A stretch of DNA of 59,836 bases from Planctomycetota bacterium (GTDB lineage Bacteria > Planctomycetota > Phycisphaerae > UBA1845): the NCBI GenBank assembly GCA_030616775.1, contig JAUWWQ010000024.1, positions 1 through 59,836 on the forward strand, read 5' to 3'. Below are positions 16,689 through 26,633 of this stretch, one piece after another; within the stretch, counting starts at the first letter, position 1, and the number at the start of each line of letters is the position of its first letter. The translations under genes and the position numbers were made by a program. Under the pieces are notes generated by a model that was not told the origin of the DNA, searched no databases, and saw only the letters and a program-made list of their open reading frames with translations.

Positions 16689-18107
16689 ATGAGTTTTTGG
16701 ACCGAAGTACACTGGTCGGAAGGAATGTTCCTCCGGCCACACCACCTGCAAGCGGACCAGCGGTGGGTGGAAACCATCATCAACACGGGTTTTGACTCGC
16801 TGCGCCCGTACGCGTGGGGTTTCGTTCGCGTTTCCATCGCTTCCGAGCCTCTGGAGAACTTCACCTTGAGGCTCGATGAATGTGTAGTGCGCATGAAAGA
16901 CGGGACCTGGGTCGAGATTCCAGAGAACACCGAGGTTGGACCACTGGACATCCAACAAGCCCTCGAGGCCGCTTCCGGCACGCTGGATATTTATCTGGGC
17001 ATTCCCCAGATGCAGGCGGTTCGGGCCAACTCAGTGTCATTGGAGCGGCCCGAGCTGACCGACGGCACTCCACGTTACGAGCCCCACCCGGTTGTCAGGC
17101 GAGACGAGAATACCGGCGAGAATCCACAGACGGTATACGTCCGGCGGATGCGCGGACGGTTGTTCGTCGCCGGTGATGACATGACCGGCTACGAAACCGT
17201 CCGCGTCGGATCCGTCGTGAGAACGGATCGCCCCGGTTCGGTGCCCGAGCTGGATCTTCTGGGTGCGGGACCTCTGCTGGCCATTCAGGCGGATACCGGG
17301 CTCAGCCGGTTGGTCACCTCTCTGGTCGACCAGATTGAAGCCAAGGACGAAGTGTTGGCCAAGGAGGCCCGGGAGCATCATATGCTCTTTACGGACGGGT
17401 TGGCGGCCAATACGGAACATTTGCTGAAGCTGCACGCCGTAAACGAAGTGCTGGCCCAGCTCAAGGCAATGATGCAGTGTCCGCTGTTGCATCCCTTTGA
17501 GGTGTTTGTGGTGTTGTCGCGGATGATCGGGCGTTTGTCCGTGTTTCATGACGACCTTGCTCCCGGAGCGCTTCCCACATATGACCATGACCGCCCCGGG
17601 GCATCGTTTGACCGGTTACGCTTGCGCATCGAGGAGTTGCTCGATGTGATGAGGCCGATGGCCTACGTGGAGCGCGGATTCCAGCGCAAGAAGGACGTTC
17701 GCGGTCACGAAGGGTTGGAGGTAGAGCTGGACCGGCGTTGGATCGACGACAACCTGGAGATGTACGTCGGGGTTTATTCGGAGGACATGGAAATTCAAGA
17801 GGTTGAGCGGTACATCTACACCAGGCTAAACCTGAAGTTGGCCTCGCCGGCCCGGGCACCGCGCATTGCAGATACCGCGGTGGCCGGTTTGCGGCTGGAG
17901 ATCAAATCGGTGCCCGCCGGTACTCTACCGCGCCGCCCGGGGCTCCATTATTTCAGGATCAACAAGACCATAGGTCCCGATAGGACCGATTACTGGCGGG
18001 AATGCGAGCAAGAGCGGGGTATTCGTGTGAGCATGCAAGAACGGCAGCTAGCTGACTTCGAGAGATTTCAGCCGAGCCTCTACGTAATCCTGAAGTCACG
18101 ACCATGA
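16689..18107 (+). CDS. tssK: T6SS baseplate protein TssK
   Basis: 472 residues, the usual TssK (ImpJ/VasE) length. The N-terminus is characteristic: VHWSEGMFLRPHHLQ, followed by the beta-rich shell (LDECVVRMKDGTWVEIPENT). A long helical middle and a C-terminal domain with FRINKTIGPDRTDYW and LADFERFQPSLYVILK complete it. TssK links the TssE/F/G baseplate wedges to the membrane complex through TssL and TssM. Its stop overlaps the tssL start by 4 bp (ATGA), indicating translational coupling. Confidence 0.95.
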   Translation: MSFWTEVHWSEGMFLRPHHLQADQRWVETIINTGFDSLRPYAWGFVRVSIASEPLENFTLRLDECVVRMKDGTWVEIPENTEVGPLDIQQALEAASGTLDIYLGIPQMQAVRANSVSLERPELTDGTPRYEPHPVVRRDENTGENPQTVYVRRMRGRLFVAGDDMTGYETVRVGSVVRTDRPGSVPELDLLGAGPLLAIQADTGLSRLVTSLVDQIEAKDEVLAKEAREHHMLFTDGLAANTEHLLKLHAVNEVLAQLKAMMQCPLLHPFEVFVVLSRMIGRLSVFHDDLAPGALPTYDHDRPGASFDRLRLRIEELLDVMRPMAYVERGFQRKKDVRGHEGLEVELDRRWIDDNLEMYVGVYSEDMEIQEVERYIYTRLNLKLASPARAPRIADTAVAGLRLEIKSVPAGTLPRRPGLHYFRINKTIGPDRTDYWRECEQERGIRVSMQERQLADFERFQPSLYVILKSRP

Positions 18108-18910
18108 CAGAAACCATCGAACGAACGTCGCTGCAACTGACCGAGGCGTGTTGGCCGATCTTCGAGTTTGTCACCAACTTCGTGCGCCAAGTCAAACACG
18201 GTGTGGTGCCCGCGCCGGAACAGGTTCGATATGAAGCCCTGTCGGCATTGCGCGACGCGGAGGATATAGCCCGCAACGACGCAGTCTCCGAGCGGGCCTG
18301 GCATGACCGCATCCAGGCGATCATGGTCTATTTTATCGACTACAAAATGATCAATACCGAATGGGAAGGCCGCCTGTACTGGCTGGACAACCCCTTCGAA
18401 ACGGACCCGACGGTTCTCAACCACGCCCAGGCCCTGGGCGGAGAGGAGTTCTTCGTCACTTGCGATGAACTTCAACGCGAGTATGAGCTGGCGGAGCGCC
18501 GCGACCGTCGCGACAAGGACGAACTTGCCGAGCAGTTGAGCATCTACTTCACCTGCCTGAGGCTCGGGTTTAGGGGGCAGTATCACGACCGCCCACAGGA
18601 GCTGGCGGACTACACGCGTCGGCTCTTTACTCGACTGCCGGCTTATGCCTCGACGCGGGTCAAGCAGATGTTCCCCAACGCATACCGCCATAACCAGGAG
18701 ATCAGGTTCAACCCCAACCTGGGAATGAGTCTGACCATTGTGTTGGTCATTTTGGCCATTGTCGTCGCAGGGTGGGCGGTGGCATCGCGTCTCGCCTGGA
18801 ACAGAGCAGTGGACGAGATCGGCGTTTACGCCGATCAGGTGGCTCAAGGGAGTGCAACCCTTACAGTGGAAGACGACGAGCTTTCGCTGGGGGAATCGAC
18901 CCAGCCGTAA
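18104..18910 (+). CDS. tssL: T6SS inner-membrane protein TssL (DotU-type)
   Basis: 268 residues. The cytoplasmic helical DotU domain spans about 1-200 with hallmark segments MVYFIDYKMINTEW, LNHAQALGGEEFF and IYFTCLRLGFRGQY. One membrane span follows at about 208-230 (LTIVLVILAIVVAGWAVA), then a short extracytoplasmic tail of about 38 residues. There is no OmpA-like peptidoglycan-binding domain, so anchoring to peptidoglycan must come from elsewhere. It forms the inner-membrane complex with TssM and contacts TssK and TssE; the gene overlaps tssK and precedes tssM by 42 bp. Confidence 0.93.
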   Translation: MTETIERTSLQLTEACWPIFEFVTNFVRQVKHGVVPAPEQVRYEALSALRDAEDIARNDAVSERAWHDRIQAIMVYFIDYKMINTEWEGRLYWLDNPFETDPTVLNHAQALGGEEFFVTCDELQREYELAERRDRRDKDELAEQLSIYFTCLRLGFRGQYHDRPQELADYTRRLFTRLPAYASTRVKQMFPNAYRHNQEIRFNPNLGMSLTIVLVILAIVVAGWAVASRLAWNRAVDEIGVYADQVAQGSATLTVEDDELSLGESTQP

Positions 18911-18952
18911 GCATGTTCGACGCACCCAGCCCTTGAGCACAGGATAGGGGCC

Positions 18953-21900
18953 ATGAAGAAACTATTCGCCATGATCAAGAAGCTCCCGCCGGAGGCTAGG
19001 ATGGTTCTGGCGATGGTCGGGCTGGGCACTCCCTTCGGAGCGATTTACGTTCTGCGCCGGTTCTTCCCCGGCGTGTCCATGTTCACGCTGATCCTCTGTG
19101 TGGCGGGTGTGCTCTTGGGCGTTGCCCTGATTATCTGGGTGATCAGTATGGTCTTCACCCGGGGCCGCAAGAAACGCACCCATCGGATGGCGGCGGAGCT
19201 TGCCGACGAGGCCCAGGCGGGCCCGCAGTCGGTGGATGTAAGCGCGGCAATCAAGGCCAATAACGAGAAGTTCTTCAGTGCCATCCGCGATATGCGAAAG
19301 AACGTGGGCATTAGCGTCTACGACCTGCCCTGGTACATCGTGCTCGGCGACTCAGGCTGCGGTAAGACCAAGCTGGTCAACGAGGGGGGGCTGACATTCT
19401 CGACTGGTAAGCCCGAAGGGTATCAGCTCGGGACGCTCAACTACAACTGGTGGTTCACGGAAGACGCTATCTTCGTCGACATGGCCGGAAGGCTGTGCAA
19501 TCCTCAAGACGACAGTGATCGCCGCGAATGGTCGGCGTTTCTGGATGCCGTTGCCAAGGGACGGAAGGGGTTCCCCATCAACGGGGCGTTGGTGTGCGTG
19601 TCGGCTGATCACCTGTTGCAGGACCCTCCGGAGAAGATCGAAGCGGACGCCAACACCACTCTGGAACGCCTTCGCGACCTACAAACCAAGCTGGGTGTCA
19701 CGTTTGCGACGTACCTGATCGTCACCAAATGTGACAAGATTCTCGGCTTCATGCACTCTTTCGACCGCGCGGAACGCGATATCACCGTGAAAAACCAGAT
19801 CTTCGGCTGGTCGAAGCCCGGCGACTTCAACGAGCTATACGACCCCGAGAAGTTCAAGGGGGATTTCGAGGCGGTTTACGTGCGGCTCAACGAACTACGT
19901 CTTCGTCGCTTGAACGATGACGCCGAGGAGATCGACCTGGGTCTGGCCTACAGTTTTCCAGAGGAGTTCCGGGGGTTGTGCGAGCCCCTGCATATCTATG
20001 TGCGAACGCTGTTTCCCTATATTCGCCGGCCGAGGGCGGTGAAGAATCTGATCTTCCGAGGTGTCTACTTCACCAGCGCGACCCAGGAGGGTGAGCTGAT
20101 CCTGAAACACCTGACCGAGCGTCTGGGGGCGGAGGCAGCCGATCAGTTCGCCCCGTTGGACGACCTTTACCCCAACAAGCGGCCGCATTTTATCAAGGAT
20201 GTGCTCTTCCGTAAGGTTTTTCCCGAGCATGGACTGGTTTTTCGCAACGAGCAGCAGGTAATCCGTAACAAGCAGCTCAACAGGGTCCTGAAAATCGGTA
20301 CGGGTGTGCTCGCTGTCGTGCTCATTGCGGCCTTCGGGCTGAGCATTTCAGCGTTCGAACGGGTCATCGGCGATCCGCGGAAGAATGCGGAGGAGGCGGC
20401 CAACTCGGTAAGGGCGATCTCTCCCGCCGGCGCGTTGCAACGGGCGGGGGTGATCGGGGCGGATGTCAATAAGCTGCGACAAAGCCGGCTGGCCGCCTGG
20501 ATCCTTACGTGGGGCCTCGGCGCCGACCAGCCCATCAATGATCTAAAGCGCATCCGCCTTGCACTGGTCGAGAAAAGCGTGCTTACGGCGCTGCGAGAGG
20601 TGGATGAAGCCCTTGGGTTGGCAACGCATCTTCGGCAGCCCGAGACCCCGGCGGCGAAGGCATACCTGGCCGCGCTGGAGCAGTATCTCATCTGGTTCGG
20701 TTGCCGGGGTGAAGCGGAACCGCCGAGGCAAATCACGCTAGGTAGCTTCGAGACGCTCTGTAAGGTCCTGACCGATTCACAATCGATCACCCGGCAGGAA
20801 GGATTTCAACAGCAAACACGTTGGTATTTCGCGGCGATTGAAGAGGACGACAGGCTCGCGAAGAACCCCGCCGGCTTGCTGGCTGCGGCAAACCTTGATC
20901 CCGAGACCACGATCAGCGACGCGCTTGACCATGTATATGAACACTACCGGCGTTACTATGCCACGCTTGGGATGGAGCACGCTAACAGACATATCCAGGA
21001 GTGGATGCGCATCCGCAATCAGTGCCTCACGGTCAAAGTCCATTACAAGGCGATGCTCAGTGCGGCTGCGCAGGTCGAGCGAGTCGAGACGCTGGCCGAG
21101 CTGGACGAGTTTAGAGGGGCATTCCAGGAACATTATCGTGCGTTTGACCAGGCGTTGGATGGGGCTACGTGGCAGAGCGCGGGTGCAGGCACCTCGCTTT
21201 TTGAGATTCCTCTGCTTGGCGAGCTGCTTGGGGACCAGAGGGAGCATTGGCTTGACTATCAGAGCCGGCTTCGCACGGCCGCCAGTGCGTGCGGGGTCGA
21301 GGATCGGATGGTCCTCGACAGGATCGAGAGGCTTAGCGCGGGTGATACGCGAGTCATAGGTCTTGATAGAGCGTTGTGGAAAAGCCTGCAGGAGGCGGAG
21401 ATCGTATCGCTTCCATACACGGACGATGCCTACGATGAGGCCAACTTTGAGCTGGCCGTCCGCGAGGTGCACGAGTCTTTCTCGGATATCATCGATTTTA
21501 CAAGGGGCGATGGTCAGACCACCAATGACGTAATCCGACCAACGGCAGATGCTCAGACAGTGCGCGATCTGCTGCGACAGATTCACCACAGCCTGGCGGG
21601 AGCGGACACCGCAGTACCCCAGGATCTCGGCGGCGAGACCGCGGCCGGGTGGGTCAACGCCCTGGCCAAACATGTGGATGCATTCGAGGAGGAGCGTGAA
21701 GCCATTGATGTTACCAGCCTGTCCCCCTTTTGGGATCCGGAGGCCCTTGGCGAGCTGCATTTGGGGTGCGGGGATGTCGTTCGCCTGGGCGAGGGCACCA
21801 GGCTGCTCAAGACAATCGTAGCCCGGCTGGATGAGGTCAAACAAACGAGTACCTGGGGATTTGCGGAGCTGGCCCCGCTCGAGCAGCGAACCACGGAGGA

Positions 21901-23713
21901 GCGATCGCCCTATACCATTCAAGCAGCGGGGCGCCCATCCTCGCAACGCCAGCCGCAAGCTGAACCGACCAGGCCGGAGCCGACGAAAAGAAAGTCGAGA
22001 AGACTGCGGAGAAGGACTGAGGAGTCACCGGGCGAAAGGCCGGGGCGCGGGGAGCGACCCTCCTCGGCGACGGAGCTGCGAGCACCCCAGACCCGTGGTG
22101 TGGGACGGGTACGCGCCTATGCAACGCACCGCTTCTTGAATGAACGAGCGTATGACCTGGCCGAGCTGCTCGTCTTCCTGGAAGACGTGCGGGACAGCTT
22201 TCTGGGTGAAGGGGATCGGGTCGAGCCGCTCAATGAGCGGTGCATCGCCAAGGTTGAGGAGTCGGCCAGGACTTACATGGAAGCCTATGTTGGCGCTTGG
22301 GGCGACGCCTATCGTAGTAAGAAGCTCGAGGCGTTTGACCAACTCAGTGGCCGGGCGTCGGGCTGGGAGCAAGTGGCGTCGAACCTGTCCCCGGCCTCAC
22401 GAGGTTGGGGGAGCAGCCCCCTCGATATCGCCGACGAATTCGAGCAGGCCCTGCTTTGGATTCTGCGGGCTCTTCCGTGGGCAACCTATAATCCGGACGA
22501 TAGATTCTGGTGGGTGGACTATCATGATCCCCGTGGTGCGCGGCAGTTTGCCCAGCTTTCGACGTGGATGAGCGAGTCAATCGACCGGGCCTGGAACCGG
22601 CGCGAACTGGGGGATTTCGTCTTCACTCGTAGAGGGGCCGGTGCCTACGACCCTAATCAGTACCCGTGGGAGATCATCGCCGGTCAGTTCCGCAACTCAT
22701 GGTTAGACCTGGCCCGGGGGATTGCTGCCAACGCCGGACTGCCAACAAGCTTCAGTGGCGAACTGGATTGGGCCGGGACGCCAATCCCCTGGGGACGGCT
22801 GAAGGTGCTTCGTGACCAGTACGGCCTCACCGACGAGAAGTTGACCGGGCAGATCGTCGAGTTTGAGCAACGCGCCCAAGACCTGCTCAGTGCGCACCTA
22901 ACGGACATCCTTTGGGGCATTCAGGAGCGTTATTTGGGAGACCGTCAACCGTTCGAGGGTTGGCCGTACCTTTCGGGCGAGAAGTATACCCGCAGCGGAT
23001 TGGATGCTGTCGACTTTGACCATTTCATTGACTTCCTCGTCGAGATGTATCGTGCCAAGAAGTCGTTCGAAAGCCTGGAGGCCGGACTGCCGGATGATGC
23101 CCCCGGATGGAGGAGCCGTGGCGAGCTCTACGCGTCCTGCGAAGCATGGTTCCGATTTCTGGGGCTTAAGGACGAACCGAAGCCCTTCCCTGAACCGCTG
23201 CGCTTGACGATATTAAGTCAAGATCCGGTGATCCAACCGTTCGGCAAGGAGCGAGTCGACGAGACCTGCCAGTTTACCGCCAAGTCGTTCGTGCTCGACC
23301 TCGGATTACACCTGGGGCAGGGCGAGGCCGTCGGGGCCCCAAGTGTACTCAGCATCGCCTGCGAGAGGCAGTACAAAAGGTCTGGAGGGTACCAGGCCGT
23401 GTGGCCGTGGGATGATACACCGGGGAAAGAGCTGAGGATCCGCCTGGAAGGCGTTCGTCCCGGTGTGAAGGACCCGGGTCCGAAAACACTGGGGATACAT
23501 TCACCGCTGGCTCTGTGCGCTTACCTCCATCGACATGGTGTGGGGTATGAGCAGAACAAGACCTGGTATGTGACCCACGGTTTCGAGCGGCAGGCGCGGG
23601 ACGTTCCAAAGCAGATTGTCGGTGACAAGCTGGTGTTCAAGCTCCGGCACCCGCTACCCGAGCCTATTACAAGACTGACGAGAGCACCCGCGTCATCGCG
23701 CCGGCCGAGATGA
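18953..23713 (+). CDS. tssM: T6SS membrane ATPase-like protein TssM (IcmF)
   Basis: 1586 residues, clearly longer than the usual 1100-1300. Two N-terminal spans (about 17-33 and 43-67) are followed by a cytoplasmic NTPase-like domain with a Walker A motif GDSGCGKTKL (about 131-140), FVDMAGRL and TKCDKI. A third span lies at about 446-468. The large periplasmic part ends in the typical IcmF C-terminal beta domain (VWPWDDTPGKELRIRL) that binds TssJ. Residues about 985-1045 form a Pro/Arg/Lys-rich linker unusual for the family, dividing the periplasmic region in two. GGGG Shine-Dalgarno before ATG 18953. TssM spans the envelope and forms the channel core with TssL and TssJ. Confidence 0.95.
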   Translation: MKKLFAMIKKLPPEARMVLAMVGLGTPFGAIYVLRRFFPGVSMFTLILCVAGVLLGVALIIWVISMVFTRGRKKRTHRMAAELADEAQAGPQSVDVSAAIKANNEKFFSAIRDMRKNVGISVYDLPWYIVLGDSGCGKTKLVNEGGLTFSTGKPEGYQLGTLNYNWWFTEDAIFVDMAGRLCNPQDDSDRREWSAFLDAVAKGRKGFPINGALVCVSADHLLQDPPEKIEADANTTLERLRDLQTKLGVTFATYLIVTKCDKILGFMHSFDRAERDITVKNQIFGWSKPGDFNELYDPEKFKGDFEAVYVRLNELRLRRLNDDAEEIDLGLAYSFPEEFRGLCEPLHIYVRTLFPYIRRPRAVKNLIFRGVYFTSATQEGELILKHLTERLGAEAADQFAPLDDLYPNKRPHFIKDVLFRKVFPEHGLVFRNEQQVIRNKQLNRVLKIGTGVLAVVLIAAFGLSISAFERVIGDPRKNAEEAANSVRAISPAGALQRAGVIGADVNKLRQSRLAAWILTWGLGADQPINDLKRIRLALVEKSVLTALREVDEALGLATHLRQPETPAAKAYLAALEQYLIWFGCRGEAEPPRQITLGSFETLCKVLTDSQSITRQEGFQQQTRWYFAAIEEDDRLAKNPAGLLAAANLDPETTISDALDHVYEHYRRYYATLGMEHANRHIQEWMRIRNQCLTVKVHYKAMLSAAAQVERVETLAELDEFRGAFQEHYRAFDQALDGATWQSAGAGTSLFEIPLLGELLGDQREHWLDYQSRLRTAASACGVEDRMVLDRIERLSAGDTRVIGLDRALWKSLQEAEIVSLPYTDDAYDEANFELAVREVHESFSDIIDFTRGDGQTTNDVIRPTADAQTVRDLLRQIHHSLAGADTAVPQDLGGETAAGWVNALAKHVDAFEEEREAIDVTSLSPFWDPEALGELHLGCGDVVRLGEGTRLLKTIVARLDEVKQTSTWGFAELAPLEQRTTEERSPYTIQAAGRPSSQRQPQAEPTRPEPTKRKSRRLRRRTEESPGERPGRGERPSSATELRAPQTRGVGRVRAYATHRFLNERAYDLAELLVFLEDVRDSFLGEGDRVEPLNERCIAKVEESARTYMEAYVGAWGDAYRSKKLEAFDQLSGRASGWEQVASNLSPASRGWGSSPLDIADEFEQALLWILRALPWATYNPDDRFWWVDYHDPRGARQFAQLSTWMSESIDRAWNRRELGDFVFTRRGAGAYDPNQYPWEIIAGQFRNSWLDLARGIAANAGLPTSFSGELDWAGTPIPWGRLKVLRDQYGLTDEKLTGQIVEFEQRAQDLLSAHLTDILWGIQERYLGDRQPFEGWPYLSGEKYTRSGLDAVDFDHFIDFLVEMYRAKKSFESLEAGLPDDAPGWRSRGELYASCEAWFRFLGLKDEPKPFPEPLRLTILSQDPVIQPFGKERVDETCQFTAKSFVLDLGLHLGQGEAVGAPSVLSIACERQYKRSGGYQAVWPWDDTPGKELRIRLEGVRPGVKDPGPKTLGIHSPLALCAYLHRHGVGYEQNKTWYVTHGFERQARDVPKQIVGDKLVFKLRHPLPEPITRLTRAPASSRRPR

Positions 23714-23804
23714 CCACGGCGCCGGCAGCGCGGAGATTTACGGCGATGGGCAGTCCAGTAGCAGGGCAGAATCGGAGTCCATAAAGCGCTGGGGTGAAAA
23801 AGCT

Positions 23805-23872
23805 ACGCTGTGCCGAGAATCCTTTCTCGGCACCTCCCGGAGGACCGAGAAGGGATTCTCGGTCCAGCGATG
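23805..23872 (+). repeat. Twin-hairpin dispersed repeat, copy 1
   Basis: A 68-bp element made of two hairpins with perfect 10-bp stems: GTGCCGAGAA/TTCTCGGCAC (loop TCCT) and GGACCGAGAA/TTCTCGGTCC (loop GGGA). The two hairpins are near reverse complements of each other. A second copy, inverted and almost identical, is at 49777-49844. Here it lies between tssM and tagF and is followed by a T-run (TTTTTT) about 12 bases later, so it may attenuate or terminate transcription. Confidence 0.85.
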
Positions 23873-23915
23873 ATAGTCGCGTTTTTTATGCAACACGAGC
23901 TAGGATGGCTTACCG

Positions 23916-24935
23916 ATGGCCTTAAAAAACCTGTTTAGATCCAAGACAGGGAAGTTGAAATCGGACCCGCGAATCCGGTGGTTCGGCAAGTTGCCCACCT
24001 ACCCGGATTACTACAGCTCGCCAGCCGACGAAGCCTGGGCGGTCGAATTCACCGACTGGATTTTGAAAGGCTTCGAACTCTACCGCAGCCGTATGGGCGG
24101 CGGGGGAAAGTCCACCACCAGGCTTCCCGTTTCCGGCTGCGCAATCCGCCTTCCGAAGTCTGCGATGACGGTATTTGCCTCGATCCTCGACTACGGCGGG
24201 GACATGCGGGGTCGTCCGTTCCCGATGTGCTTTTACGCGGCCGTGCCCACGTCCCAGTGGATGGGCCCCACATCCGATCACATGCTCGGGGCATCCCGTC
24301 TGATACGTGATCTGCTGGCTTTGCGGCGGGAGGTGCCTCGTTTTATCAACTCGCCCGGGCGCTTCGAGTCGGTGTTCGGCGACCGGGAGGTGGACCTGGA
24401 CGACACCGGCATACAAGCCCCGGATACCTCGTGGTTGACAGCCGCCAAGGCGGTGACGCTTTTGCAGTGGTTCGAGGAAGTTAAAAGCGGGATCAAGGTG
24501 AGGGAACAAGAGGCGTGGCTCCGCCTTGTGCTGGCCTGGGGCGACAACCTTGCGAGTCATGAATCGAAGGATTTCGAGCCCACGCTTCGCTTTCCCTTGG
24601 CGATGCGCCTCTCGCTCGACGCTCAATTGGCCGGCTGGATTCGGTGGTTGGAATCACGGCTGGACCTTGCTCATAGGTCGCTGTCGTTGATCGTCTCCGG
24701 TGAGTCTGACGACCGGGTGGGGCATCTGACCTTAATCGCGCGAGAGGTGGTATCCGATGACTTCCTGTTGCTGACACCGTTGGCCAACACCTTGCCTTAT
24801 CTGGACGATGTGTCAACGGTCGAGCCGGGCGATGGATCGGACGATACGAAGATTGGGGATGCATCGGCGGCTCCCCCGACGGCGTCGCCCGGGAGCTGGG
24901 TTGATTTCGTTTGCGGTTCGGTCACAGTGACTTGA
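23916..24935 (+). CDS. tagF: T6SS accessory protein TagF (ImpM)
   Basis: 339 residues, soluble. The N-terminal domain (about 15-150) carries the TagF/DUF2094 signature WFGKLPTYPDYYS and continues with strands CAIRLPKSAMTVFASIL and RPFPMCFYAAVP. The C-terminal half is less conserved (LAWGDNLASHESKDFEPTLR). In Pseudomonas and Agrobacterium, TagF acts as a post-translational repressor of T6SS assembly, in parallel with or fused to the PppA phosphatase; no PppA or FHA gene is visible here. It follows the twin-hairpin repeat and precedes tssA, so it may begin a second transcript. Confidence 0.88.
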   Translation: MALKNLFRSKTGKLKSDPRIRWFGKLPTYPDYYSSPADEAWAVEFTDWILKGFELYRSRMGGGGKSTTRLPVSGCAIRLPKSAMTVFASILDYGGDMRGRPFPMCFYAAVPTSQWMGPTSDHMLGASRLIRDLLALRREVPRFINSPGRFESVFGDREVDLDDTGIQAPDTSWLTAAKAVTLLQWFEEVKSGIKVREQEAWLRLVLAWGDNLASHESKDFEPTLRFPLAMRLSLDAQLAGWIRWLESRLDLAHRSLSLIVSGESDDRVGHLTLIAREVVSDDFLLLTPLANTLPYLDDVSTVEPGDGSDDTKIGDASAAPPTASPGSWVDFVCGSVTVT

Positions 24936-25040
24936 CTTTACCATGCACCTATATATCCTGGCGGATTCAGCAGTAGTGGACATCCACTTTCCAATTGGGC
25001 CTGGTTGCGGGGACCTTGTGCGTAGCTACAGGTGAGGGCG

Positions 25041-26600
25041 ATGCCGCCATTTAACGAAGGCACGATCATCGAGTTGGGCAGGAATCCGATCCCCGGTTCG
25101 GAACCGTGCGGCGTTGATGTCGCTGATGACGAGGAATACCTGGTGGTCGGCGCTGAGATGTCCAAGGTGGACCGGATCGAGGCGGATGAGCCTGACTGGT
25201 ATCAGATCGAGCAAAACAGCACGAACATTCTAAGAGCCAAGTCCAAGGACGTGGAGATCGCCACCGCTCTGGGGCATGCCCTGTTCAAGCGGTATTCGTA
25301 CGCGGGACTTTCTGCGGCATTGGCCCTGTTGACCGAACTGGTCGGGAACTTTTGGGACGGATGCTTCCCACCGCGTCCGCGCCGCCGCAAGGCGCGGATC
25401 GAAGCACTGGCCAATCGCTTTGTCGATCAGCAGTGGTTTCGTGACAACCAGCCCAAGCCCGATGACTTTGATGCCCTCGATACTTGTGTTGCCCGGGTTG
25501 AAGAGCTTAAGAACACCCTGACGGAGAAGATGCCGGATGAGCCGCCGGACTTTGCGAAGTTTATGCGGGGTCTGAAGGAACATGCTGCCAAGCGACCCAA
25601 GCCCGCCGCCGCTGCCGCTCCTGCCGCCGAGGGAGGCGCGCCTGCGGCCGGGGCTGGCCCAGCGGCGTTCGCAGCCGGCGAAATGGCCGACGCAAGTGGC
25701 GCGTTGAATGCAATCCTGGCGGCCTCCACCTTCCTACGTAAAGCCGATATAGCTGATCCAGTTCCGTACGCCGTCACCAGGGTTCTTAAGTGGTCGAAGA
25801 TTTCGCTTCCGACCTCGGACGCGGGTAAATCCCAGATCGAGCCGCCGGAGAGTTCTGTTGTGGATGCTTTGAGTCACCAGTATGGCAATGGCATCTGGGA
25901 GCACCTGCTCAAAAATGCCGAGGCGGCATTCAGGTCCAACGACCCGCTATGGCTTGATCTCCAACGTTACGTATGTGCGGCCATGACGGGCCTGGGGCCG
26001 ACGTACGACAAGGCCCGCGAGGCGGTAATGGCCCAGACCGCGGGCCTGGTCAATCGCCTGGGGGAAGGACTGTTCGAGCTTCGATTCCGCAATGGTACGC
26101 CCCTTTGTAGTGGGGAAACCAAGATGTGGATTGAAACGGAGGTGGCACCGGCGAAAAGCGCCGGAGGCGGTGTGGCTGCTGGTACTGCTGATGGAAAGCT
26201 GTCGGAAGCGGCGCAGAAGGCCAGGAAGCTGGCAGGTTCAGGCAAGCTCAAGGAGGCTTTGCAGGAACTACACGATGGGCTGTTGACTTGCACCCAACGG
26301 CGTGACCGGTTCTTATGGCGTCTGGGAATCGCGCGGATATGTTACGAGGCCCAGCGACTGCAACTAGCGGCGCCGCTGCTTGAGGAGTGCTACGAGGAGA
26401 TTCGACGGTACCATATCGACGAGTGGGAGCCGTCACTCGCGGTGGACGTAGCCCAGACGCTCTACCGCTGCCGGAAATCACTGACGATGTCGGAGAAGGC
26501 CCCGGCGCCAGAGGCGCTACAGAGTGTTCAGGACTCATTTGCGTGGTTGTGTCAGTTGGATCCACTGGCCGCCCTCGCCGCCGAGCCTTCCGGGAAGTGA
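25041..26600 (+). CDS. tssA: T6SS cap protein TssA (VasJ-type C-terminus)
   Basis: 519 residues from ATG 25041, chosen over GTG 25032 because an AGGTGAGG Shine-Dalgarno lies just upstream. The ImpA N-terminal domain covers about 8-130 with PIPGSEPCGVDV and a later LTELVGNFWDGCFPPRPRRR. An Ala/Pro-rich linker (about 195-215) follows, then a helical C-terminal region ending in a VasJ-like domain (FLWRLGIARICYEAQRLQLA, HIDEWEPSLAVDVAQTLYRC). TssA organises priming and elongation of the tail; the VasJ-type C-terminus places it in the TssA classes without the ClpV-like AAA extension. It is 33 bp upstream of tssB. Confidence 0.92.
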   Translation: MPPFNEGTIIELGRNPIPGSEPCGVDVADDEEYLVVGAEMSKVDRIEADEPDWYQIEQNSTNILRAKSKDVEIATALGHALFKRYSYAGLSAALALLTELVGNFWDGCFPPRPRRRKARIEALANRFVDQQWFRDNQPKPDDFDALDTCVARVEELKNTLTEKMPDEPPDFAKFMRGLKEHAAKRPKPAAAAAPAAEGGAPAAGAGPAAFAAGEMADASGALNAILAASTFLRKADIADPVPYAVTRVLKWSKISLPTSDAGKSQIEPPESSVVDALSHQYGNGIWEHLLKNAEAAFRSNDPLWLDLQRYVCAAMTGLGPTYDKAREAVMAQTAGLVNRLGEGLFELRFRNGTPLCSGETKMWIETEVAPAKSAGGGVAAGTADGKLSEAAQKARKLAGSGKLKEALQELHDGLLTCTQRRDRFLWRLGIARICYEAQRLQLAAPLLEECYEEIRRYHIDEWEPSLAVDVAQTLYRCRKSLTMSEKAPAPEALQSVQDSFAWLCQLDPLAALAAEPSGK

Positions 26601-26633
26601 ACATTCACGTAGGGAACGTAAAAGGAGCCGACT

